Below, one piece after another: positions 16,341 to 24,230 of a DNA stretch of 54,742 bases. The stretch spans positions 1 to 54,742 of the forward strand of contig CAAEIG010000218.1 of NCBI GenBank assembly GCA_900755895.1. The letters are read 5' to 3'. The notes beneath the pieces are model-generated. The model searched no databases. It worked only from the letters and a program-made list of their open reading frames with translations, and was not told the origin of the DNA. The position numbers were made by a program, and so were the translations under genes. This stretch comes from Clostridia bacterium (lineage in GTDB: Bacteria > Bacillota > Clostridia > Oscillospirales > Acutalibacteraceae). How positions within the stretch are numbered: position 1 is the stretch's first letter; every line of letters begins with the position of its first letter.

Positions 16341-17171
16341 ATGAAAGCAGCATACACAGGTTGGACTTGGATCACCCAGCGGGATCCGGAAGCCGCCAAG
16401 AATCTTTTGAAGCAGTCCTTCCAGGAGTGCAAATTCCTGGGCTATGACACGGTGGAGAATTTCGCCTTCATCCGGGACTACTACGCCGACAACCCTCAGG
16501 AGCTGGTGGATCTGGCTAAAGAGTGCGGCGTGGAGCTGGTCAACCTCTACGGCCACTTCACCTTCGACGTGGAAGAGGCCATCCGCATCGCCAAAGAACA
16601 GATTGACTTTGTGGCTGCCATCGGCGCCAAGTGGTACAACTGCCAGAACTCCGGCTTTGGTGACGACGGCCCCACCGAGCGGCCCACCAATCCCGAGATG
16701 CTGGATAAGATGTGCTATGTGGCCAACACCGTGGGCGCCTACGCCAAGGAAAAGGGCGTCACCCTGTGCTTCCACCCCCACTACGGCACCTGCGTGTTCT
16801 GGCAGAGCGATATCGACTACTTTGCCGAGCACACCAACCCCGAGTATGTCTCCTTCTGCTTCGACACCGCCCACACCACCCTGGCCGGTATGGACCCTGC
16901 CGCTTTGATCCGGCAGTACGGCAACCGCATCGGCTACATGCATCTGAAGGATGTGGACACCTACGCACTGTCCAAAGCCCAGGGCCGGGACAAGATGGCC
17001 ACCTTCCGGGCACTGGGTCACGGCACCGTGGATTTCCCCGGCGTCAAGGCCGCTTTGGAAGAGGTGGGCTATGACGGCGTGCTCTGTGTGGAGCTGGACC
17101 GTCCCGAGGTGTGCAATTTCCATTCTGCTGAAGTTTCCCGCATCTATCTGCGGGACGTGCTGGGCCTCTAA
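16341..17171 (+). CDS. Sugar phosphate isomerase/epimerase (xylose-isomerase-like TIM barrel)
   Basis: The ATG at 16341 follows AGGAGGT, giving 276 residues. The AP_endonuc_2/IolE-type barrel is seen in ENFAFIRDYYADNP, LCFHPHYGTCVF (metal-ligand region), VSFCFDTAHTTLAG, IGYMHLKDV and GVLCVELDRP. Members isomerise or dehydrate ketoses, inosose and similar compounds using a divalent metal held by Glu, Asp and His. The gene is probably co-transcribed with the oxidoreductase across an AT-rich gap of 98 bases that holds only a weak hairpin. IolE-like 2-keto-myo-inositol dehydratase activity is one option, but no other inositol genes are present. Confidence 0.88.
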   Translation: MKAAYTGWTWITQRDPEAAKNLLKQSFQECKFLGYDTVENFAFIRDYYADNPQELVDLAKECGVELVNLYGHFTFDVEEAIRIAKEQIDFVAAIGAKWYNCQNSGFGDDGPTERPTNPEMLDKMCYVANTVGAYAKEKGVTLCFHPHYGTCVFWQSDIDYFAEHTNPEYVSFCFDTAHTTLAGMDPAALIRQYGNRIGYMHLKDVDTYALSKAQGRDKMATFRALGHGTVDFPGVKAALEEVGYDGVLCVELDRPEVCNFHSAEVSRIYLRDVLGL

Positions 17172-17245
17172 GCCCGGCTTTCTCAGGGGGACGCTGACAG
17201 AAATGCTGTTTGGCCTCCCGCTGCAATTTTGGGGAGTTTGTTTCA

Positions 17246-17289
17246 GGACCCGGCCTTCCGCAATGGGCGGATGGCGCGGGTCCTTTTGT
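17246..17289 (+). terminator. Terminator after the isomerase gene
   Basis: GGACCCG (17246-17252) pairs with CGGGTCC (17277-17283). The loop can form an inner TCCGC/GCGGA stem. TTTTGT follows. Confidence 0.75.
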
Positions 17290-17333
17290 ATGCCAGGGGA
17301 TTTACGCTTTCGTAACATTCCCAGAAAGATCCG

Positions 17334-17342
17334 TGGTATAAT
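17334..17342 (+). promoter_or_regulatory. Extended -10 promoter of the ABC fusion gene
   Basis: TGG followed by perfect TATAAT (17337-17342), 65 bases before the ATG. No good -35. The 5' leader contains a small CGGGGC/GCCCCG hairpin. Confidence 0.55.
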
Positions 17343-17406
17343 AATAAGGTTCGTTTCCACGGGGCTTGCCCCGATCTTCACAGAAAGAAGGTCTCACCGA
17401 AAGCTT

Positions 17407-20397
17407 ATGTTGGAACTGAGAAACATCACCAAGGAATACCCCGCCGGTGGACAGCCGGTGGAGGCCCTCAAGGGCGTCAGTCTGGAATTCCGGGAGAGCG
17501 AGTTTGTCTCCATCCTGGGGCCCTCCGGCTGCGGCAAGACCACTCTGCTGAACATCATCGGCGGATTGGATCAGTACACCAGCGGCGATCTGCTGATTAA
17601 CGGCCGCTCCACCAAGGACTACAAAGACCGGGACTGGGACGCCTACCGCAACCACTCCATCGGGTTTGTATTCCAAAGCTACAACTTGATCCCCCATCAG
17701 ACGGTGCTCCAAAACGTGGAGCTGGCCCTGACCCTCTCCGGCGTGGGCAAGGCAGAACGCCACCGCCGGGCTAAGGCCGCCCTGGAACGGGTGGGCCTGG
17801 GGGACCAGCTGAAAAAGCGCCCCAGCGAGATGTCCGGCGGTCAGATGCAGCGAGTGGCCATTGCCCGGGCCATTGTCAACGACCCGGACATCATCCTGGC
17901 TGACGAGCCCACCGGTGCCTTGGACACGGAAACCAGCGTCCAGGTCATGGAGATCCTCAAAGAGATCGCCAAGGACAGGCTGGTCATCATGGTCACCCAC
18001 AATCCGGACCTAGCCCAGCAGTACTCCACCCGCATCGTTCGGATGCTGGACGGCCTGGTCACCGACGACTCCGGCCCCCTCTCCCCGGAGGATGCCCAGC
18101 AGGAGCGGGAACAATCCCTGGAAAAGTCCCAGGCAGCTCAAAAGGGAAAACGGCCCTCCATGTCCCTGCTGACCAGCTTCGGCCTGTCCCTGAAAAACCT
18201 GTTCACCAAAAAGGGTCGGACCGCGTTGGTGTCCTTTGCCGGAAGCATCGGCATCATTGGCATTGCCCTGATCTACGCCGTCAGCCAGGGCACCACCGAC
18301 TACATTGACGCGGTGCAGGAAGACACCCTGGCCTCCTACCCTCTGACCCTACAAAGCCAGACCATGGATTTGGGCTCTCTGATGGAGGAATTCATTGACG
18401 CGGCCCACTCCCAAGGGGATCATCCCAACGATGCGGTCTATCAAAAGCCCATGATCTACGATCTGACCAACGCCCTCAGCTCCACGGAGACCATCGAAAA
18501 CGATCTGGCCTCCTTCAAGACCTATCTGGAGGACCGCCGGAACGACCCGGAAGATCCCCTGCATTCGGCTGTCAGCGGGGTGCAGTACACCTATGATGCT
18601 CAGCTGTTGGTGTACACCGAGACCGTGGACGGGCAGATCCTCCGGTCCGACTCTCAGGAGCTGATGGAGGACCTGCTGCGGGAGTATTTCAGCATTGACA
18701 TGTCCGCCATGAACCAGAGCATGGGGGCTTTTTCCGCCCTGTCCCCCTCGGGGGGCTCCATGGTGCTGTGGGAGGAGATGCTCCCTGGGGATGACGGACA
18801 GCTCATCGGCCCCCTGCTGCAAAACCAGTACGACCTGGTGTACGGCTCCTGGCCCAACGACTACAACGAGGTAGTGTTGGTGCTGGACGAGAACAACGAG
18901 CTGGACGACATGGCCCTGTACGCCCTGGGCTTGAAGCCCCAGGAGGAGATGGATGCCATCATGGAGGCAGCTGTGGATCAAACCGAGGTGGAGCTGGATG
19001 ACAAGAGCTGGACCTACGAGGAGATCTGCTCCCGGGAGTACCGGGTGATTCTAAACGCGGACTGCTACGCCATTGACCAGGAAAGCGGGCTGTATCTGGA
19101 CCTGCGGGACACGGATGCCGGTCTGCGCTACCTGTATGACAACGGCTTGGATCTGAAAGTCTCCGGAATCATCCGACCCAACCCGGACGCCTCCTCCCAC
19201 ATTCTCACCGGCTCCATCGGCTACACCAGCGCTTTGACAGAGCACCTGGCCCAAGCCGCCCAGGATTCCCAGGCGGTACAAGCCCAGCTGGACTCCCCGG
19301 ACCGGGACATCTTCACCGGCCTGCCCTTTGAGGAGAGCACCGGCAGCCTCAGCGACAGCGAGAAGGAAGCCGCTTTCCGGGACTACGTGTCCGGGCTGGA
19401 TCAGGAGGGCAAGGCGGAACTTTACGTGTCCATTCAAAGCCTTCCCACCCAGGAGCAGGTGGACCAGGCTGTGGGAGAATCCACCGCCTCCATGAGCCGG
19501 GAGGAGATGGAGGAAACCCTTTTCCAGGCGTTGACTACCCAGGCGGGGCTGGAAGAATCCCAGGTGGAGGAATACGTCTCTGCCATGGACGACCAAGAGC
19601 TGTCGGATCTTTTCCGGCAGATGGCAGAGGAGCAATACCGGGCTCAGTACGCCATGGGGGTCCAACAGCAGATGGCCGGTATGGAGCCGGCCCAGCTGGC
19701 GGCGGCTCTGGATGGAGCGTTGGAGGGCTACACCACATCCCAATATGCTCAATACTATGATGGGGCGCTGACCTTCTCCGATTCCACCTACGAGGAAAAC
19801 CTGACCCAGCTGGGGTATGTGGATCTGGACGATCCGGACTCCATCAACCTCTACGCCAAGAGCTTTGAGGACAAGGACGTGATTGAACAGGCCATCGCCG
19901 ACTACAACGCCTCTGTGGACGACCTGGAGGAGATTCAATACACCGACTATATTGGGCTGATGATGTCCAGCATCACCACCATCATCAACGCCATCACCTA
20001 TGTGCTCATCGCCTTTGTGGGGGTATCCCTCATTGTATCCTCCATCATGATCGGCGTCATCACGCTGATCTCCGTACAGGAGCGCACCAAGGAAATCGGT
20101 ATCCTTCGGGCCATTGGTGCCTCTAAGCGCAACGTCTCCCGGATGTTCAACGCTGAGACCATTCTCATCGGCTTTGCCTCCGGCGTGCTGGGCGTCATCA
20201 TCACCTGGCTGCTGTGCATCCCCATCAACGCCATTCTCCACTCGGTCACCGGCATCCAGACTCTCAGCGCCTTTTTGCCGCCCCATGTGGCGCTGATCCT
20301 GGTGCTCATCAGCACGGGTTTGACCCTCTTCTCAGGCATCATTCCCTCCCGCAGCGCTGCCAAGAAAGACCCGGTTGTCGCCCTGCGCACCGAGTGA
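17407..20397 (+). CDS. MacB-like ABC transporter, ATPase fused to FtsX-type permease
   Basis: This 996-residue fusion starts at ATG 17407; the ribosome site (AGAAAGAAGG) is rather far upstream. The ATPase spans about 1-230, with Walker A GPSGCGKT (38-45), signature MSGGQMQRVAIARA (142-155) and Walker B DIILADEP (161-168). One membrane segment follows (SFAGSIGIIGIALIYAVSQG). A very large acidic extracytoplasmic region of roughly 570 residues comes next, then three C-terminal FtsX-type membrane segments with VQERTKEIGILRAIGASKRNV between them. MacB-like mechanotransmission proteins act in peptide defence, lipoprotein release or cell-wall signalling. No partner gene is adjacent. Unlike Gram-negative MacB, no MacA-type adaptor is seen. 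Confidence 0.9.
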   Translation: MLELRNITKEYPAGGQPVEALKGVSLEFRESEFVSILGPSGCGKTTLLNIIGGLDQYTSGDLLINGRSTKDYKDRDWDAYRNHSIGFVFQSYNLIPHQTVLQNVELALTLSGVGKAERHRRAKAALERVGLGDQLKKRPSEMSGGQMQRVAIARAIVNDPDIILADEPTGALDTETSVQVMEILKEIAKDRLVIMVTHNPDLAQQYSTRIVRMLDGLVTDDSGPLSPEDAQQEREQSLEKSQAAQKGKRPSMSLLTSFGLSLKNLFTKKGRTALVSFAGSIGIIGIALIYAVSQGTTDYIDAVQEDTLASYPLTLQSQTMDLGSLMEEFIDAAHSQGDHPNDAVYQKPMIYDLTNALSSTETIENDLASFKTYLEDRRNDPEDPLHSAVSGVQYTYDAQLLVYTETVDGQILRSDSQELMEDLLREYFSIDMSAMNQSMGAFSALSPSGGSMVLWEEMLPGDDGQLIGPLLQNQYDLVYGSWPNDYNEVVLVLDENNELDDMALYALGLKPQEEMDAIMEAAVDQTEVELDDKSWTYEEICSREYRVILNADCYAIDQESGLYLDLRDTDAGLRYLYDNGLDLKVSGIIRPNPDASSHILTGSIGYTSALTEHLAQAAQDSQAVQAQLDSPDRDIFTGLPFEESTGSLSDSEKEAAFRDYVSGLDQEGKAELYVSIQSLPTQEQVDQAVGESTASMSREEMEETLFQALTTQAGLEESQVEEYVSAMDDQELSDLFRQMAEEQYRAQYAMGVQQQMAGMEPAQLAAALDGALEGYTTSQYAQYYDGALTFSDSTYEENLTQLGYVDLDDPDSINLYAKSFEDKDVIEQAIADYNASVDDLEEIQYTDYIGLMMSSITTIINAITYVLIAFVGVSLIVSSIMIGVITLISVQERTKEIGILRAIGASKRNVSRMFNAETILIGFASGVLGVIITWLLCIPINAILHSVTGIQTLSAFLPPHVALILVLISTGLTLFSGIIPSRSAAKKDPVVALRTE

Positions 20398-20398
20398 T

Positions 20399-20499
20399 TT
20401 TTCGTCGCGGGGGCGCGGGCTTTGCCCACTCGCGGCAGAGTAAGGGAACGTTGGTGTCCGCGTGGGGAGTGGCACCGAGAAGGGACATTCCTTCCGCCC
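20399..20499. repeat. Interspersed repeat, copy 1
   Basis: About 100 bases that align with 20723-20821 at roughly three quarters identity. Shared blocks include GTCGCGGGGGCGCGGGC, then TCGCGG, TAAG, GTGTCCGCGTGGG, AGTGGC and CCGA. It begins just after the ABC gene stop codon. No credible gene on either strand. Reading both copies on the minus strand gives the same short peptide pattern (PLPTRT), a consequence of the repeat rather than evidence of coding. Confidence 0.7.
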
Positions 20500-20523
20500 T
20501 AGGTGACAACACAGATGTTTCGC

Positions 20524-20715
20524 CAGCCTTTTCAAAGGCTGCAGGGGTTTGGGGGTGCTGGTCGCCGGTGGCGACCGTTCAGCACCGACCGAGCCGGCAG
20601 GCGAGACCAGCGTCTCGCGACCTTGTTTGCCTTCCCAAGCGCAGGAAGGGGAAGTGAGACGTCCCCATCGGGGCGGCTCACTGGGGGAACCCTCGCCGGG
20701 GGTTCCCCCCTTTTT
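20524..20715 (+). ncRNA. Candidate structured RNA or mosaic element: chain of hairpins ending in a terminator
   Basis: Between the two repeat copies lie successive hairpins: CAGCCTTT/AAAGGCTG (20524-20541); GGTGCTG-GTCGCC/GGCGAC-CAGCACC (20554-20586); GCGAGAC/GTCTCGC (20601-20618); AGTGAG/CTCACT with inner CCCC/GGGG (20653-20682); and the terminator stem at 20683-20709. No gene-like frame with a ribosome site was found. It may be a transcribed small RNA ending at the terminator, or an untranslated composite repeat of the BIME kind. No promoter was identified inside it; transcription could come from the ABC gene. Confidence 0.4.
20683..20715 (+). terminator. Very strong terminator
   Basis: GGGGGAACCC (20683-20692) pairs with GGGTTCCCCC (20700-20709), followed by CTTTTT. 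This is the likely end of the ABC gene transcript about 310 bases past its stop codon. Confidence 0.85.
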
Positions 20716-20722
20716 CGTCGCA

Positions 20723-20821
20723 TTTTTTGTCGCGGGGGCGCGGGCCTTTCCCGATCGCGGTTGGTTAAGAGAAGGTTAGTGTCCGCGTGGGAAGTGGCGC
20801 CGATAGAGAAAATGCCCTCCG
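20723..20821. repeat. Interspersed repeat, copy 2
   Basis: Direct-orientation copy of 20399-20499. Its left border carries a short tandem duplication of TTTTTCGTCGC / TTTTTTGTCGC (20711-20733). It ends a few bases before the T-rich and A-rich tract at the chromate-gene terminator. Confidence 0.7.
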
Positions 20822-20843
20822 TTTTTTCTGTTTTTCTGCCCTC

Positions 20844-20877
20844 AAAAAAAGAGACCCCTTACGGGGTCTCTTTTCTT
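20844..20877 (-). terminator. Terminator of the chromate transporter operon
   Basis: GAGACCCC (20851-20858) pairs with GGGGTCTC (20863-20870), loop TTAC. The A-run 20844-20850 gives a U7 tail on the minus strand. T-rich bases on the other side make it usable from both directions. Confidence 0.92.
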
Positions 20878-20888
20878 TATGCAACGCT

Positions 20889-21446
20889 TCACACGCCGGG
20901 GAGCAATCCAGCATAGCCCACGGCGATCCCCACCACAGCAGAGGACACAATGAGCAGGATGGGATGGATCTTCTTCCAATGGGCGATGATGATGGCCACC
21001 AGCAGCACAGCAGCGGCGATCCACTGAATCCACCCAGCAGTGGCCGGGAAGGCGGAGCCCGCCACCGACAGCAGGGAGGCGGCGATCATTCCCACCACCG
21101 TAGGCCGCAGGCCATTCATGCAGCCCTTGATGATCTGGTTTTTCTGAAAAGCTTGGTAGAACTTTGCCACCAGCATGATGATCACAAAGGAGGGAAGCAC
21201 CACGCCCAGGGTGGCACAGAATGCTCCCAACAGACCAGCTGTTTCCGCACCCACGTAGGTGGAGAGGTTCACGGCCAAGGGGCCGGGGGTACTCTCGCTG
21301 ACAGCCACGAAGTTCACCAGCTGTTCCATATCCATCCACCCGTGGGAGAGCACCTCCTGCTGGATCAAGGGGAGCATGGCATAACCGCCCCCAAAGGTAA
21401 AGGCGCCGATCTTGAAGAAGATGAGGAAGATTTCCAGATAGATCAC
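20889..21446 (-). CDS. Chromate transporter half, CHR domain (second gene)
   Basis: The 185-residue membrane protein has one CHR domain: GAFTFGGGYAMLPLIQQEV near the N-terminus, then ESTPGPLAVNLSTYVG, and several hydrophobic segments. It is a half-size member of the ChrA family. Its ATG overlaps the stop of the upstream half by four bases (ATGA), so the two are translationally coupled and probably form a heterodimer. ChrA proteins move chromate or related oxyanions across the membrane. In anaerobes the true substrate is often unknown. Confidence 0.9.
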   Translation of the reverse strand: MIYLEIFLIFFKIGAFTFGGGYAMLPLIQQEVLSHGWMDMEQLVNFVAVSESTPGPLAVNLSTYVGAETAGLLGAFCATLGVVLPSFVIIMLVAKFYQAFQKNQIIKGCMNGLRPTVVGMIAASLLSVAGSAFPATAGWIQWIAAAVLLVAIIIAHWKKIHPILLIVSSAVVGIAVGYAGLLPGV

Positions 21447-22006
21447 AGCTTCATCCCTCCAATCTTCAGCTTAGAGGCAGCCAGGCCCACCAGGGCGCAG
21501 GCGATAAGCACCAGAATGGAATTGGTTCCAAACAGACCCACCAGCACAAAGGCCGCTCCGGCCAACAGGTAGGACATCACATTCCGAGGGCACTCCTTGG
21601 CCATGGACACCAAGGCGCTGAGCACCAGGGCCACCACCGCCACCCGGATCCCCCAGAAGGCGTAGCGCACTGCCCGCAGCTCCTCAAACTGCCGCAGGAT
21701 AAAGCTCAGAGCGAAGATGATGACAAAGGAGGGCAGCACCACCCCGATGGTGGCAGCAGCGGCTCCCAGAGGACCAGCCAGGTGATACCCCACAAAGGTG
21801 GCGGTGTTTACCGCGATGGGACCGGGGGTGCTCTCGCTGACGGCCAGGATATCCAAAATATCCTTGTCGTCAATCCAACCCTCCCGCTGGGCGATCTCCC
21901 GGCGGATCAGGGGGATCATGGCATAGCCGCCCCCGAAGGTAAAAGCACCGATCTTTAAGAACTTCAAAAACAATTTCAGGCACAGGACACGTTTGCTCTG
22001 CTCCAT
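21443..22006 (-). CDS. Chromate transporter half, CHR domain (first gene)
   Basis: The 187-residue product starts at ATG 22006 behind GGAGAGGGG; the upstream TTG lies in the ribosome site. It has a single CHR domain with GAFTFGGGYAMIPLIRREI and ESTPGPIAVNTATFVG, closely parallel to its partner, as expected from an ancient duplication of one half. The two genes together equal one full-length ChrA. A divergent LysR gene begins 109 bases away and probably regulates them. Confidence 0.9.
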   Translation of the reverse strand: MEQSKRVLCLKLFLKFLKIGAFTFGGGYAMIPLIRREIAQREGWIDDKDILDILAVSESTPGPIAVNTATFVGYHLAGPLGAAAATIGVVLPSFVIIFALSFILRQFEELRAVRYAFWGIRVAVVALVLSALVSMAKECPRNVMSYLLAGAAFVLVGLFGTNSILVLIACALVGLAASKLKIGGMKL

Positions 22007-22035
22007 GGTATAACCCCTCTCCAAGTTCTGTCTTT

Positions 22036-22064
22036 ATTGTACGCTCACTCTTTCCTATTTTCAA
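22036..22064 (-). promoter_or_regulatory. Promoter of the chromate transporter operon
   Basis: On the minus strand: TTGAAA (22064-22059), 17-base spacer, TACAAT (22041-22036), 30 bases before the ATG. It shares the short divergent region with the LysR gene. Confidence 0.75.
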
Positions 22065-22115
22065 TTCTTATGATAAAATGGAATCCATATAAATTTACTT
22101 ATGGGAGGGGATTGT

Positions 22116-22973
22116 GTGACAAAGCGTCACTTGGAGATTTTTGTGGAAGTCTGCCGCCTGATGAGTTTTTCCCAAGCGGCCCAGTCCCTGGGCACCACCC
22201 AGCCCGCAGTAAGCCTGGCTGTAAAGGAACTGGAAAGCCACTACAACACCAAGCTCTTTGAACGGATGAACCGCCGGATCTACCTGACCACTGCCGGACG
22301 GACGCTGCTTTCCTCTGCCCAGGAGATCCTCCGGGGATTCCAGCAGGCGGAGGACCTGCTCCGGGAAGAACCCAGCTCTCTGCGGGTGGGAGCCAATGTC
22401 ACCTTTGGCGCCACCCGTCTGCCCGCAATCATGACCCAACTGCAACAGCGGTTTCCCCAGGCGGAGCTTTCCGCTCTGGTGGTCAACTCCAGGAAAGTCC
22501 AGGAGCTGCTGCTTGCCAACCAACTGGATGTGGGTGTGGTGGACGAGGTGAGCTTCCTCCCCCAGCTGCGTACCTTCCCCTTATTCCGGGAGGAAATGGT
22601 TGTGCTGTGTTCTCCAGGGTTTGCCCCGTTACCATCTTCCTTGGAGGAGCTGGCTCGGCTGCCCCTGCTGCTCCGAGAGCCGGGCAGCGGCACCCGGAGG
22701 TCCGTGGACTGGGTATTCCAGGAGCACGGGTTGTCCCCCCAGCCCTTTTTGGAGAGCGCCAGCACCGCAGGGCTGCTGGCTGCCGCAGAGGCCGGCCTGG
22801 GAGTGACCATCCTGTCCCCCAGCCTGGCCAAATCCTGTCTGGACCGGGGCACCCTGGTGCAGGCACAGATTCCCGGCGTCCGCTTTCCCCGGCAATACAG
22901 CTGTGCCCTGCACCGGCAGAAACTCTCCAATCCCCTGCTGGAGGAGTGCCTCCGCCTGCTGCGTCAGAGCTGA
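22116..22973 (+). CDS. LysR-family transcriptional regulator
   Basis: The GTG at 22116 has GGAGGGG at the right distance; the ATG at 22101 would leave no ribosome site. The 285 residues start with a LysR winged helix (LEIFVEVCRLMSFSQAAQSLGTTQPAVSLAVKELESHYNTKLFERMNRR). A periplasmic-binding-like effector domain follows (VGANVTFGATRLPAIMTQL..., LLREPGSGTRRSVD). Members close to CysB/CysL or CbbR bind small anions or metabolites. Its position divergent from the chromate pair suggests it controls that operon and itself. Confidence 0.93.
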   Translation: MTKRHLEIFVEVCRLMSFSQAAQSLGTTQPAVSLAVKELESHYNTKLFERMNRRIYLTTAGRTLLSSAQEILRGFQQAEDLLREEPSSLRVGANVTFGATRLPAIMTQLQQRFPQAELSALVVNSRKVQELLLANQLDVGVVDEVSFLPQLRTFPLFREEMVVLCSPGFAPLPSSLEELARLPLLLREPGSGTRRSVDWVFQEHGLSPQPFLESASTAGLLAAAEAGLGVTILSPSLAKSCLDRGTLVQAQIPGVRFPRQYSCALHRQKLSNPLLEECLRLLRQS

Positions 22974-22996
22974 CCTACCTTTCCCACCCAAACCAA

Positions 22997-23029
22997 AAGG
23001 AGCCCCGGAAATCCGAGGCTCCTTCTTTT
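22997..23029. terminator. Bidirectional terminator between LysR and DUF4179 genes
   Basis: AAGGAGCC (22997-23004) pairs with GGCTCCTT (23017-23024), with an inner CGG/CCG. A- and T-rich ends on both sides serve the two converging genes. Its right end touches the DUF4179 stop codon. Confidence 0.85.
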
Positions 23030-24230
23030 ATCCCTTGGGGGTGACCGTCTGGGCGCTCAGGTCGATTTCAAATTCCGCCAGGGCAACGCTCTCCTGCCCC
23101 TGGCCGGACTGGTAGAACACCAGAGTCACCTGGGTGGTCCCGCTGGGCAGGCCGTCAAAGTAGATGTCCGCTTGCTGGGTCTCCTGGAGGGTGTGATCGT
23201 AGCCTCCCAAGTCCCGGCTGCGGTCCAGATCCAGCCAAAGCTGGGTGCCGTCGGCCAGCTCCAGGCAGGGCACGCCCTGGGTGGGGACCTCCGTCTCCAC
23301 AATGCTGTCCAGCAATCCCCAGAAGGGCTTTTCCACGGTAATCACCGTCTGGGCCGGAGTGCCAGAGACCGCCAGCACTTTGGCTCCGTTGCTCTCGGCG
23401 TCGGCGGCAAAGGAGAAGGTATGCTCCCGGTCCACCGTCAAGGAGAAACTGGCGGTAAAGCTGCCCTCTATGGGCTGGTCGGCGGTGACAGACGGCGCCT
23501 CTTCTGGGTAGGGAGTGCCGGCGGTCTCCTCATTGGCCTCCCACTCCAGCCGGTCCACCATGTCCTGGTCCGAGTCTGCCCAGGCTTCCTCGCTCTCCAC
23601 TCGACCGGTCAGGTTTTGGAGGGTAACCTCTAACGCCAGAGTATCGGCGCTCTGCTGGCTTGCGGGGACATCCACAGTCATGGTGGTGGTCCACTGGCCA
23701 TCCCGCTCATAGAAGGGGTTGACTCCGTCCACTGTGGCCTGCTCCCCGTTGACGGTCACCACTGCTCCGCCGTCCTGTCCATAGCTGCCCACGTCCACTC
23801 CGGAAAAGCTGTTCAGCTCCTCCTGGGGGCCGGTGAGGCTCAGGGAAAGCTCCACAGTGTTGCCGTCTGAGTAGCCCTCCAACACGGTGACGGTCCAATC
23901 GCCGCTTTGGGCGGCGGTGCCCACCTCTTCCAACACGTCGTAGGTCTCCAGGAAAGCGCCGGGAGTGCCCGTCTTGCTTTCATAGTTGGCATCGTAGAAC
24001 AAGCTGCCCAACCAGCGGCCTACCAGGGGCACCTGGCTGGCCAGGGCGGGATTCACCGCAGCCAGGGTGACAAACACCCCACACACCACCAACAAGCTAC
24101 CCAGGGTTCCCCCGGCCCGGCGGAGCACCCTGGCCCTGTGAAGGCGGCGCACCTGGCGCAGGGATTCTCCCACCCGGCTGTCCAATGCATCGGGAATGGG
24201 GATATTGGCGTCGGTCATGGTTTCTCGCAT
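23028..24230 (-). CDS. DUF4179-type membrane protein, probable anti-sigma factor
   Basis: This 400-residue protein has a cytoplasmic N-terminus with a basic stretch (RQVRRLHRARVLRRAGG), one membrane segment (about 40-60, LGSLLVVCGVFVTLAAV), then a large extracellular part. It resembles DUF4179 proteins encoded next to ECF sigma factors in Clostridia and Bacilli. It overlaps the sigma gene by 16 bases. The ATG at 24230 has AAGGAGG seven bases upstream; an ATG at 24218 overlaps the sigma stop but lacks such a site. Inference: the N-terminal tail holds the sigma factor and the external domain senses envelope conditions. No classic zinc anti-sigma motif (HxxxCxxC) is seen. Confidence 0.8.
   Translation of the reverse strand: MRETMTDANIPIPDALDSRVGESLRQVRRLHRARVLRRAGGTLGSLLVVCGVFVTLAAVNPALASQVPLVGRWLGSLFYDANYESKTGTPGAFLETYDVLEEVGTAAQSGDWTVTVLEGYSDGNTVELSLSLTGPQEELNSFSGVDVGSYGQDGGAVVTVNGEQATVDGVNPFYERDGQWTTTMTVDVPASQQSADTLALEVTLQNLTGRVESEEAWADSDQDMVDRLEWEANEETAGTPYPEEAPSVTADQPIEGSFTASFSLTVDREHTFSFAADAESNGAKVLAVSGTPAQTVITVEKPFWGLLDSIVETEVPTQGVPCLELADGTQLWLDLDRSRDLGGYDHTLQETQQADIYFDGLPSGTTQVTLVFYQSGQGQESVALAEFEIDLSAQTVTPKG

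Noticed and set aside
16951..17406. N-terminal extension of the ABC fusion gene by 152 codons
   Set aside because: The extension overlaps the isomerase gene, the terminator at 17246-17289 and the promoter at 17334-17342. ATG 17407 begins the normal ABC domain.
20332..20950. Short frames on both strands within 20398-20880
   Set aside because: They overlap the direct repeats and hairpins, lack ribosome sites, and the similar peptides they give merely reflect the DNA repeat.
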